Assembly (NCBI GenBank): GCA_016882345.1
Contig: VGQR01000002.1
Span: 1 to 22,975, forward strand
From: Cyanobacteria bacterium K_DeepCast_35m_m2_023
GTDB taxonomy: Bacteria > Cyanobacteriota > Cyanobacteriia > PCC-6307 > Cyanobiaceae
Length of the DNA: 22,975 bases
Reading direction: 5' to 3'
This document shows positions 7,913 to 14,581 of the stretch, piece after piece. The number at the start of each line of letters is the position of its first letter. Position 1 is the first letter of the stretch. Under the pieces are notes generated by a model. The model was not told the DNA's origin, searched no databases, and saw only the letters and a program-made list of their open reading frames with translations. The position numbers and the translations under genes were made by a program.

Positions 7913-9022
7913 TCAGCGCACGGCTGGCTGGAAGCGGTCGCTGCGGATCGGCGCCGTCAGGAACAACTTGGCCATTTCAGCGGCATTGGCTGCCCAGAAA
8001 GGCAGCTTGCGAATCACCTTGATCGGTGCTGGTGCGGCCGATGCATCGGCATCACTGAGAGCATGGTTGTTGCGAACGATGCTCTCGAGGCGACTATAGA
8101 ACTTGGGGTGATCGACGTTGAGAACCACAGGAAACACACGTGCGGATGTTTCGTTGGTTTTTGCAATCACGTATTTGTCGTACTCGCGTGCGTCGAGACC
8201 CAGTGCTTCGTAAAACTCCTTACGAGCCACATCGCGCACATACATGGTGGCGAACACGGCGAGCAGGAAGAAGCGACACCACAGTCGCGCCTGAAGCCCC
8301 CTGACAGTATCGGGTTGGGCCTTCATCAGGGCGTCAAAGAAATCGCCATGGCGATTTTCATCTTGACACCAGTTTTCAAAGAAGTTAAAAATCGGGAAAA
8401 TTTTGCTTTCAGGATTCTTCTCGAGGTGACGGTAAATAGCGATATAACGCCAGTAGCCAATCTTTTCGGAGAGATAGGTTGCGTAGAAGATGAATTTGGG
8501 CTTGAAGAAGGTGTAAGCCTTGTTGGCTGTTAGAAAGCCAAGATCCAACTGCAGGCCGAAATCGGCCATCGACTTGTTGAGAAAACCAGCATGGCGGGCT
8601 TCATCGCGCGCCATGTGTGCAAAGCATTCGGCCAGCAGGGGGTTCTTCTGCTTGATGCGACGGCTCAATTCCTTGTACAGCAGGAAGCCAGAGAATTCGG
8701 ATGTGCAGCTCTGTTCGAGAAATTCAATGAACACCCTGCGGGTTTCGGGATCGAGCTTCTCGGCTGCCCCCTCGAATTCCTCGCTGCGCACAAAGTGGTG
8801 GCGGTTGTAGTCCTTGCGGAATTCTTCGCAGATGGCTTCCAGTTCCTGCTCGTTGGGCCGCAGATCCATCGCCGCCATGGCGTCGAAATCCGTGGTGTAG
8901 AAGCGTGGGGTCAGGATCGTGTCCTTGACGGGATCCTTGATCGCTGGCGCATCCGGGGTCCCAACCGGCTGGGTGCCGGAGGCAGTCGAGGTGGGTGCGG
9001 CTACAGCGCTGGGAGGAACCAT
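7913..9022 (-). CDS. acsF: aerobic Mg-protoporphyrin IX monomethyl ester cyclase (diiron subunit)
   Basis: The protein has 369 residues. AcsF (ChlE/CHL27) carries out the oxygen-dependent closure of the isocyclic ring E, giving protochlorophyllide, and works at the thylakoid or plasma membrane. The diiron ligand set is visible. Glu109 lies in SEFSGF, followed by DEARH at 140-144 and DENRH at 221-225, the two carboxylate/His motifs of the family. The start [16 protein letters not shown] gives a disordered Ala/Pro/Thr leader of about 30 residues before the conserved [18 protein letters not shown]. It appears to lead a unit with tldD, pmbA and fmt. The 85-base upstream gap gives no convincing promoter match. 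Confidence 0.97.
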   Translation of the reverse strand: MVPPSAVAAPTSTASGTQPVGTPDAPAIKDPVKDTILTPRFYTTDFDAMAAMDLRPNEQELEAICEEFRKDYNRHHFVRSEEFEGAAEKLDPETRRVFIEFLEQSCTSEFSGFLLYKELSRRIKQKNPLLAECFAHMARDEARHAGFLNKSMADFGLQLDLGFLTANKAYTFFKPKFIFYATYLSEKIGYWRYIAIYRHLEKNPESKIFPIFNFFENWCQDENRHGDFFDALMKAQPDTVRGLQARLWCRFFLLAVFATMYVRDVARKEFYEALGLDAREYDKYVIAKTNETSARVFPVVLNVDHPKFYSRLESIVRNNHALSDADASAAPAPIKVIRKLPFWAANAAEMAKLFLTAPIRSDRFQPAVR

Positions 9023-9107
9023 CGGATCAAACGCATGGCAGTGATCCCATCGTAGGAGCCGTGCCGGCGCTGCAGAGGGGTTGTGAAGCAGGCGCGGGCC
9101 AACGGTT

Positions 9108-9530
9108 TCAGTTGGGGCCGAGCCACTTCTGGCCGTTGAGCCGTTGCACCAGCCTCGAAACCAGCAACGGGAGTGTGATCTTCTTTTCGTCGATCAAAAA
9201 CGACTCCAGCAGGCTCGGTGCGCCGGGGCCCTCTGCGAGGGCGATGGTCTTGGGGCTGTTGATGTCGTCGTTCAGAAAGCACAGCCAGAAGCGGCGCTCG
9301 CTGCCCAGGTCGCCTCGCACCATCCAGCAGGGGGCCTGGTTGACCGGCATGGGGCCCTGGGCAAACTCGAGCTCGATGGCGGGACCGCCGTAGTTGGCGA
9401 TTTCGCGTTCCAGCGCCGGTATCAACAGCTCGGGCACAAAGCTGGAAAACGCTTGGTCCTCCGGAGCCGGGGGTTTGGCTTTGGCGGGGGTGCTTGCGCC
9501 GCCTGCTGGATCGGATGCGCTGGCCGGCAC
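9108..9530 (-). CDS. DUF2996-like conserved cyanobacterial protein
   Basis: The protein has 140 residues and starts at GTG 9530 without a clear ribosome-binding site. After a Pro/Ala-rich leader (about 1-28) comes a single alpha/beta domain. It includes [17 protein letters not shown], a strand-rich centre with [20 protein letters not shown], and a C-terminal [32 protein letters not shown]. The ending and overall length fit the family I know as DUF2996, found in cyanobacteria and plants; this is recollection, not a search. It lies 85 bases upstream of acsF on the same strand, which hints at a photosynthesis-related role but does not show one. Confidence 0.65.
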   Translation of the reverse strand: MPASASDPAGGASTPAKAKPPAPEDQAFSSFVPELLIPALEREIANYGGPAIELEFAQGPMPVNQAPCWMVRGDLGSERRFWLCFLNDDINSPKTIALAEGPGAPSLLESFLIDEKKITLPLLVSRLVQRLNGQKWLGPN

Positions 9531-9568
9531 GGGCAGGATCAGAGACTGCGCCGACTTTAGGCGGGCCT

Positions 9569-9584
9569 GCCCAAGTCATTGGGC
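9569..9584 (-). terminator. perfect hairpin between two minus-strand genes, possible terminator or attenuator
   Basis: GCCCAA-GTCA-TTGGGC forms a 6-bp perfect stem with a 4-base loop, just downstream of the two-TM protein gene and upstream of the DUF2996-like gene. No run of T follows on the minus strand, so a classical intrinsic terminator is not supported. It could be an RNA processing or pausing element. A second, longer-range pairing (GGGCAGG 9531-9537 with CCTGCCC 9566-9572) overlaps it and could compete. Confidence 0.3.
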
Positions 9585-9606
9585 GGCTGGAGCCGAAGGC
9601 GCCCGA

Positions 9607-10083
9607 CTAATCCCAGTGATCGTTGAGCGGCTGATCCCAGCCATCGCCCACGGCTTTGGCTGTGGCGGCTTCGGTCGCTGGTTCGGGCGTTGGCTTCGCT
9701 GGGCTGGCGCTGCCCCGGCGGATCACGCGGAAGGGGACTTCCACGGTGGGTGCGGGGTCCCCCGGTGACCGGCTTGGTCCGCTGGCGCCCGTGGTCGTTG
9801 AACCGGGTCGCCGGGGGGGCGGCTCGGCGCCGCCAGCCGCAGGGGCGATCGGCCGCTGCCCCGCGGCCGCCTGTTGGCGCAGCGCCAGCACGGTGGCCAG
9901 GGCGCTGAGTCCGGCACCGGTGGCGCCGGCGGCGGCGATCCAGCCGCCCAGCGGCAGGACCGGTGACGTCCAGATCAGCAGACGCAGGGCGACAGCTGGT
10001 CTGGGGTTGATCGCCCCCAGCAGCAGCACCGCCAGCAGTGGCGCCAGCAGCGGGATCAGCAGCAGTTGTTGCAGAGGATTCAC
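9607..10083 (-). CDS. uncharacterised protein with two N-terminal membrane segments
   Basis: The protein has 158 residues from GTG 10083, seven bases after the ubiX stop. Residues 7-24 and about 34-68 are hydrophobic and likely span the membrane. The rest is a Pro/Ala/Gly-rich, probably disordered tail that ends in an acidic, Trp-containing motif (DGWDQPLNDHWD). The strand-like VEVPFRVIRRG around residue 113 is the only ordered-looking part of the tail. It may be an anchor that holds the C-terminal motif at a membrane. I recognise no family. Confidence 0.6.
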   Translation of the reverse strand: MNPLQQLLLIPLLAPLLAVLLLGAINPRPAVALRLLIWTSPVLPLGGWIAAAGATGAGLSALATVLALRQQAAAGQRPIAPAAGGAEPPPRRPGSTTTGASGPSRSPGDPAPTVEVPFRVIRRGSASPAKPTPEPATEAATAKAVGDGWDQPLNDHWD

Positions 10084-10090
10084 GGCCGCT

Positions 10091-10708
10091 TCAAGGACTG
10101 CCGCTCCATCGGTTCAGGGGGGCCAGGTCGTCGCCGAGCACATCAAAGATCCGAACCACCAAAAAATCCACCATGTCTTCGATGCGCTGGGGGCGGTGGT
10201 ACCAGGCCGGCACAGGCGGTGCGATCCGGGCACCCGCTTCGGCCAAAGCCGTCAGATTGCGCAGGTGCACCAGGTTCCAGGGTGTTTCGCGCGGGCAGAG
10301 CACCAGTGGCCGCGCCTCCTTGAGGTGCACATCGGCGGCACGTTCGAGCAGGTCGGTGGCAACGCCGGCGGCAATCCTGCCCACGCAGCCCATGCTGGCG
10401 GGCAGGATCACCATGCCCCTGGTGCGGTAGCTGCCACTGGCGATGGTGGCGGCCTGATCATTCCAGCGGTGGCAACGCAGCACCCCCTTGCTGCTCCCGG
10501 TGCGTTCGCGCCAGAACTGTTCTTGTGCCTCGGGTTCACCGGGCACCTTGAGACCCAGCTCCGCTTGCCAGACCGTCAGGGCACCGCGGCTGGTGATCAA
10601 CTCAATGGTGTTGCCGGCCTCGAGCAGCAGCTCGAGAGCCCGTTGGGCCAACGGTTGGGCCGAGGCACCGGAGATGCCCAACACCAGTGGTGCGCGCTCC
10701 CCGGCCAT
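10091..10708 (-). CDS. ubiX: flavin prenyltransferase UbiX
   Basis: The protein has 205 residues. UbiX joins dimethylallyl phosphate to FMN, producing the prenylated FMN used by UbiD-type decarboxylases. In cyanobacteria this serves plastoquinone synthesis. The phosphate-binding N-terminus LVLGISGASA and the segment SGSYRTRGMVILPASMGCVGRIAAG are diagnostic, as is LCPRETPWNLVHLRNL near residues 140-155. The first motif ends in Ala where most members have Gly (GISGASG). I chose ATG 10708; a GTG at 10714 would overlap the zam stop by four bases and add two residues. The close junction indicates co-transcription with zam. No ubiD is in the window. Confidence 0.93.
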   Translation of the reverse strand: MAGERAPLVLGISGASAQPLAQRALELLLEAGNTIELITSRGALTVWQAELGLKVPGEPEAQEQFWRERTGSSKGVLRCHRWNDQAATIASGSYRTRGMVILPASMGCVGRIAAGVATDLLERAADVHLKEARPLVLCPRETPWNLVHLRNLTALAEAGARIAPPVPAWYHRPQRIEDMVDFLVVRIFDVLGDDLAPLNRWSGSP

Positions 10709-10710
10709 GG

Positions 10711-13017
10711 TCACGGTTCCGTGCCGGTGTCATCGGCTGGGTCGGTGGCCGTTCCGATGGCTGGGTCGTGTTGGTCCTCGCAGTGCTCATCCCCCTCGGG
10801 CAACACCACCGCCAGGTCCACCTGGTGGCGCAGCGGATCGACCTTCTCGATGATCACCTCGACGCTGTCGCCCAGCATGTAGGTGCGACGGTTCTTGCGG
10901 CCGACCAGGCGATTTTGGCGCGAACGGTATTCGTACCAGTCGTCTTTCAGGGAGCTGACGTGCACCAACCCTTCCACCTGAGAGGGAGGAACCTCGACAA
11001 AGAACCCGTAGCTCTGCACGCCGCTGATCACTCCTTGCAGGGGCTGGCCCACCAGTGGTTCGGCTTGCCTGGCCTGGGCCATCGCAACCAGGTCAGCACT
11101 GAACTCACGCAGTTCGCGCTCCCGCTGGTTCAACTTGTCGGCCAAGCCATGGGCGAGGTCATCGCTGTAGGGAAGCAGCACCCCGGCCGTCAGGATGGGC
11201 CAGTCGATCGCGCCGTGGCAGCGGTCCGAGGCCAGATCCACACAGGTCTTGTGGCGCACGCTCGGACGGTTCTTGCCTTCCAGCAGCAGGGTGAGCAGCA
11301 GTTGCTGGTTCCAGATGTCGGCGTAGTGCAAGGTCGCAGAACACCAGGGTGCGACAGCCGTTGACTCGCCGGCGAGGGCATGGGGTGCGGCATCCGGCTT
11401 GAGCACGACCGGCTGCAGGGTCGCGCGCAGTTGTTGCTGCAGGGGGCGCTGGCGGTCGGTCCGGGCAAAGCGCTGGGCCAGGTCGGCGGCGCTGGGATCG
11501 CCGTCCTCACTCAATTCCAGTGGAATGTCGAGGGCCAGGGCCGCCTTGACGACTTCGTGCAGATCGGCGCTCGAGGCGGATGGGTTGGACGCAAACAGGC
11601 CGGGCAGCCCCAGGGCTGCCAAATGTCGACCGAGGGCGCGGTCGGCGACCACCACGCACTCGCGCACGATCGCGTGCGGATGGTGCGCGGGCAGTTCGAT
11701 CATCCAGCCGTCACCCGAACCTTCTGGTGCAGGACTGCGCAGATCACCCAGCAGCTCCAAGGGCGGCAGGGGCAGATCCAGATCGATCGAGCCGGCAGCG
11801 AGGCGCTGCTGGCGCAGGCAGGTGCCAAGGGCCACCAGTTGCTCGAGCAGGGTCAGGTGTTCTTTGAGTCCCTTGAGCGCAGCGGGGGTGGTGCGGCTTT
11901 TGGGCTTGCGTTCGGCCAGGGCCTCCATGGCCGCCACTCCGGCGCAACCTCCAACCTTGATGCGGCTGCGGCAAAAGCTGTAATGCTCCAGAGCCCCCTG
12001 GGCATCCAGCTCGAGGCACACCGAGAGGGCATCTTGGCTCTCGCCGCTCTTGAAGGCACAGGCTTTGCTGAGCGCCGGGCTCAGCAGCGGTTGCCATTGA
12101 TCTCCGAGGCAGAGGGCGTGCCCCTGTTGCCTCAGCCATTGATCGGTGCTGCTGCCTGGCGCGACTCGCTCAGCCACGCTGGGGGCATGCACCCACAGAC
12201 GCCAACCGTTGTCCTCGCGCAACTCGAGCGAGAGGGCCACGAGCGGGGGGGCATCGTTGCCACTCCAGGCCTCGAGCAGCACGGTGGGCAGGTTGGTGAG
12301 ATCGTTGCGCCCGCTGTCGCTCGTGGCACGCGGGTTGACCCGCGGCGCTGCTGGACGGTTGTGAAGGCGATGTTTGGTGAGCAGCAGGTCCAGGTCTGCC
12401 GCCTCCCCACCGTGGATGGGTAGAACCCTGGCCACATGTCCGCTGGCTGTGTGCTGGGCCACCGGGTACCGGTCGATCAGGACCTCGACCACGGCCTGCT
12501 CACCGTCATGCAGGTGCTGACTGTCGTCGGTGGGCAGTTCAATGCTGGTCAACAGCCGGTCGTCGAGGGGCTGGGCCAACACCTTCTCGCCCTGCTGCTC
12601 CAGCTGGGCCAGCAGGCTGGTGGTCTGGCGCTGCAGGATGCATTGCACCCCCCCCTCGGGTGAACGGCGCCGGCCGCCCTCGCGCGTGATGCGGACCAGG
12701 ACCCGATCGCCGTTCCAGGCGTGGTTGAGCTGGTGATCACGGATGTAGATGTCCTCACCGCCGTCCTCGCGCAGGGCAAAGCAGAACCCCTTGCTCGAGC
12801 AACGCAGCCGCGCCGCAATCAGTTCGTCGTTCTGACGCCGTTGCACTCCGCTGTCGAACTGTTCGACCAGTCCGAGCCGCGTGAGCGCTTCCAGGCCGAT
12901 TCGGAGCTGCTCTTTCTCAAGTTTTTGGCTGAGGCTCAGAGCCTTCTCCAACTTGGTCAGGGGCAGCGGTTCGCTGTCGGGAAGCTGGTCGAGCAGGTCA
13001 GCGACCGTGAACTTCAT
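10711..13017 (-). CDS. zam: RNB-family protein of the Zam type, with degenerate active site
   Basis: The protein has 768 residues. The architecture is that of RNase II/R: an N-terminal helical region, a cold-shock-like region (about 65-110) with Cys73 and Cys79, an RNB domain (about 235-580), and a C-terminal S1 domain (about 654-738, GVISGVQSYGFFVEVP.. EGLVHVSSL). The catalytic features are missing. Where active enzymes have DFDD, this protein has PPLV at about 257-260, directly before ALSLELREDNGWRLWVHAPSV. The TSPIRRY motif is replaced by CSATLHY (about 559-565). Zam, identified through acetazolamide resistance in Synechocystis, is known as an RNB clade with a degenerate active site, a reported redox role for cysteines and effects on pigmentation. 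This protein fits that clade, not a working RNase R. The tail after the S1 domain is acidic. Confidence 0.85.
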   Translation of the reverse strand: MKFTVADLLDQLPDSEPLPLTKLEKALSLSQKLEKEQLRIGLEALTRLGLVEQFDSGVQRRQNDELIAARLRCSSKGFCFALREDGGEDIYIRDHQLNHAWNGDRVLVRITREGGRRRSPEGGVQCILQRQTTSLLAQLEQQGEKVLAQPLDDRLLTSIELPTDDSQHLHDGEQAVVEVLIDRYPVAQHTASGHVARVLPIHGGEAADLDLLLTKHRLHNRPAAPRVNPRATSDSGRNDLTNLPTVLLEAWSGNDAPPLVALSLELREDNGWRLWVHAPSVAERVAPGSSTDQWLRQQGHALCLGDQWQPLLSPALSKACAFKSGESQDALSVCLELDAQGALEHYSFCRSRIKVGGCAGVAAMEALAERKPKSRTTPAALKGLKEHLTLLEQLVALGTCLRQQRLAAGSIDLDLPLPPLELLGDLRSPAPEGSGDGWMIELPAHHPHAIVRECVVVADRALGRHLAALGLPGLFASNPSASSADLHEVVKAALALDIPLELSEDGDPSAADLAQRFARTDRQRPLQQQLRATLQPVVLKPDAAPHALAGESTAVAPWCSATLHYADIWNQQLLLTLLLEGKNRPSVRHKTCVDLASDRCHGAIDWPILTAGVLLPYSDDLAHGLADKLNQRERELREFSADLVAMAQARQAEPLVGQPLQGVISGVQSYGFFVEVPPSQVEGLVHVSSLKDDWYEYRSRQNRLVGRKNRRTYMLGDSVEVIIEKVDPLRHQVDLAVVLPEGDEHCEDQHDPAIGTATDPADDTGTEP

Positions 13018-13240
13018 AGTGGTTCAGGCAAATGGCGGGCGGCGATGCAGCGGTCGCCCGGACAGAGGTGGCCGACGCAGCGACGCTTCAAGCTCAGGCG
13101 GTGCGGTCAGGTTGAAACGGACATCCGGTTGGGCCGGTGATGTGTTCCAGACCGCTGTGCCTGACTCGCAGAACGGGTCGTGAAACGAAGCAGAGCTGGC
13201 AGCTGTGCCCGTTTCGGCGTGCCTTGTCGTTCCTTCAATC

Positions 13241-13603
13241 TTAGGTCTCTGAGGACCCGTCGCCCACCGCCGCTGATGTGATGGGATTGTCCTCGGACGG
13301 CGAGGCAGGTTTCAAGCTCCTGGCGATCAGTCGGCCGCCGATCAGCAGAAACCCCAACGACGCGGCGAGTTGCAGCAGGTTCGTCGGGATCAGGCTGGAC
13401 AGAGAGCCTCCGGCCGCCGCTCCCACCAGGCTGGCCAGCACCAGGGCGGTGGCACTGCCGGCGAACACGGCGCCAGGCCTGGTCGAGGTGCCACTGATCG
13501 TGACGATGGCGAGCTGGGTCTTGTCTCCCAGTTCAGCCAGAAACACCGTGGCGAAGGTCGAGGCCAGCAGGCCCAGCGGCAGGGCCATGGAGGGCAGGGT
13601 CAT
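13241..13603 (-). CDS. half-size GDT1/UPF0016 transporter, second copy
   Basis: The protein has 120 residues with about three membrane segments. It contains the family signature ELGDKTQLA after FATVFLAE. Full-length GDT1/UPF0016 proteins (Mnx of Synechocystis, TMEM165, Gdt1p) carry two copies of E-x-G-D-K-T/S and transport manganese and/or calcium. This gene has one copy, so a functional carrier would need to pair with the adjacent homologue. I chose ATG 13603 because it forms an ATGA overlap with the upstream gene's stop; the longer frame upstream of it is that gene's 3' end in another frame. After the last membrane segment is a short polar tail (SLKPASPSEDNPITSAA). Confidence 0.85.
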   Translation of the reverse strand: MTLPSMALPLGLLASTFATVFLAELGDKTQLAIVTISGTSTRPGAVFAGSATALVLASLVGAAAGGSLSSLIPTNLLQLAASLGFLLIGGRLIARSLKPASPSEDNPITSAAVGDGSSET

Positions 13604-13950
13604 GAGGGGAGCGCGCCTGAGCCCGCAAAGATCGGCAGGGTGACCATGGCCTGACGGCCCAGCCACAGGCCCAGCACCACCATCAAGATTCCGGCGAGGC
13701 GTTCAAGCAGTTCGCCGGGAAGCAGGCGGGCCAACCAGCGGCCCAGCACCACCCCCACCAGGCTGGAGCTGATCAAGGCCAGTGAAGCTCCGATGAAGAC
13801 CACCAGCGGACGACCCGATTGGGCCGAGAGGAGCAGGGCGGCCAGCTGGGTTTTGTCACCCAATTCGGCCAGAAACACGGTGGTCGCCGTGCTCAGGAAC
13901 ACAGCACCCCAGCCGCCGGCCGCATTCTGGGAGTCCTTTGCCTCACCCAT
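13600..13950 (-). CDS. half-size GDT1/UPF0016 transporter, first copy
   Basis: The protein has 116 residues and about three membrane segments, with the signature ELGDKTQLAALLLSAQSGRP. It is a paralogue of the next gene: both share TVFLAELGDKTQLA but differ elsewhere. ATG 13950 overlaps the stop of the ykgJ-like gene by one base (TGATG); GTG 13953 is the alternative. Its own stop overlaps the next start as ATGA. Three genes chained this way argue for coupled translation and a stoichiometric heteromeric transporter. From the family, the likely role is export of Mn2+ from the cytosol, either across the plasma membrane or into the thylakoid lumen where the Mn cluster of photosystem II sits. Confidence 0.87.
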   Translation of the reverse strand: MGEAKDSQNAAGGWGAVFLSTATTVFLAELGDKTQLAALLLSAQSGRPLVVFIGASLALISSSLVGVVLGRWLARLLPGELLERLAGILMVVLGLWLGRQAMVTLPIFAGSGALPS

Positions 13951-14315
13951 CACTGCGATCGGATCGCCCGCAAGAATCGTCTCATCACTTTGCCTCGGCC
14001 GCCGTACTCGCTGCGGATCTGCTGCAGACAGCAGCCAATCGCAAACTGATCACCGTCGGCATGACCCAGTTCGGCAGGGCCGAACAAGCGCACCAGATTC
14101 TGGACCTGACAGAAGTCGGGCCGATCGTTGTAGATGCGGCAACGCCTGCCACCGGTGTCGTAGTGGCGACACCAGCCGTCATCGCCCACCAACTCCAGGT
14201 AGCGCCGTTGCTGCTGCGGATCCAGGGCGTCCAGGGCCTCCTGCCTCAGGCTGGGATCCAGGCGACAACAGGCCCCGCAGCCGCTGATGCACTGCCAGTG
14301 CTCAGACCTGGACAT
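13950..14315 (-). CDS. YkgJ-family cysteine-cluster protein (putative Fe or Zn binding)
   Basis: The protein has 121 residues from ATG 14315. The CISGCGACCRLDP motif (residues 8-20) and the later WCRHY, RRCRIYNDRPDFC complete the cysteine pattern of the YkgJ/UPF0153 family, whose members are predicted to bind iron-sulfur or zinc; no enzymatic function is established. A further Cys pair (GCCLQQ) lies near residue 99. Upstream codons to 14381 are open but look like leader sequence. It is the first gene of a chain with the two half-transporters, which would couple a metal-binding protein to a metal exporter. Confidence 0.85.
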   Translation of the reverse strand: MSRSEHWQCISGCGACCRLDPSLRQEALDALDPQQQRRYLELVGDDGWCRHYDTGGRRCRIYNDRPDFCQVQNLVRLFGPAELGHADGDQFAIGCCLQQIRSEYGGRGKVMRRFLRAIRSQ

Positions 14316-14475
14316 GGTGGGGTGTTGCGCGCATGCCCGCTCAGCATGACAAGCCATCACAGCCCTGCTGCTCGGGCTCAAGCTCTGTGGGTTGAGCTTC
14401 TAGGCTGAGAACTGAGGCACGTCCTGATCCAGGCTGCTCGATTGCATCCCGATTCACCGAGTCCGACCGATCCCG

Positions 14476-14577
14476 ATGGATTTCCACCTGATCGCCAACT
14501 TCGCAGCCCTGGCCCTGATCACTCTGGCCGGTCCCGCTGTGATCTTCATCCTCTTCTACCGCCGCGGCGCACTCTGA
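14476..14577 (+). CDS. psb30: photosystem II reaction centre protein Psb30 (Ycf12)
   Basis: A 33-residue single-span membrane protein, [20 protein letters not shown] and onward, ending in FYRRGAL. Psb30/Ycf12 is a small photosystem II subunit near cytochrome b559. The family core is a hydrophobic helix with a V/L-x-AGP-x-V-I pattern, followed by basic residues and a short C-terminus; here [17 protein letters not shown] matches. The gene is too short for routine gene calling. It begins about 160 bases from the divergent ykgJ-like gene and ends four bases before the stop of convergent recJ. No strong Shine-Dalgarno sequence precedes it. Confidence 0.85.
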   Translation: MDFHLIANFAALALITLAGPAVIFILFYRRGAL

Positions 14578-14581
14578 GCGT

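Noticed and set aside
8340..8480. AT-rich patch inside acsF, considered as foreign DNA.
   Set aside because: The encoded stretch is rich in Phe, Ile, Lys and Asn and holds the DENRH motif, so protein sequence explains most of the composition.
9656..10882. 408-codon plus-strand open frame.
   Set aside because: It is antisense to the two-TM protein gene, ubiX and the end of zam, and its translation is low complexity without motifs.
11380..12423. 347-codon plus-strand open frame.
   Set aside because: It is antisense to zam, whose S1 and RNB domains are recognisable. The antisense translation shows no domain.
13024..13240. Minus-strand frame open between the second half-transporter and zam, ending at TGA 13024-13026, with coding-like composition (for example QPDVRFNLTAPPELEASLRRP).
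   Set aside because: No ATG, GTG or TTG start lies in this frame within the gap, and nothing is recognisable. It may be a leader region or a decayed gene, but support is too weak to list.
14376..14397. GCTCAA / TTGAGC inverted repeat upstream of psb30.
   Set aside because: The stem is only six bases with a ten-base loop and no T run, so it is too weak to call.
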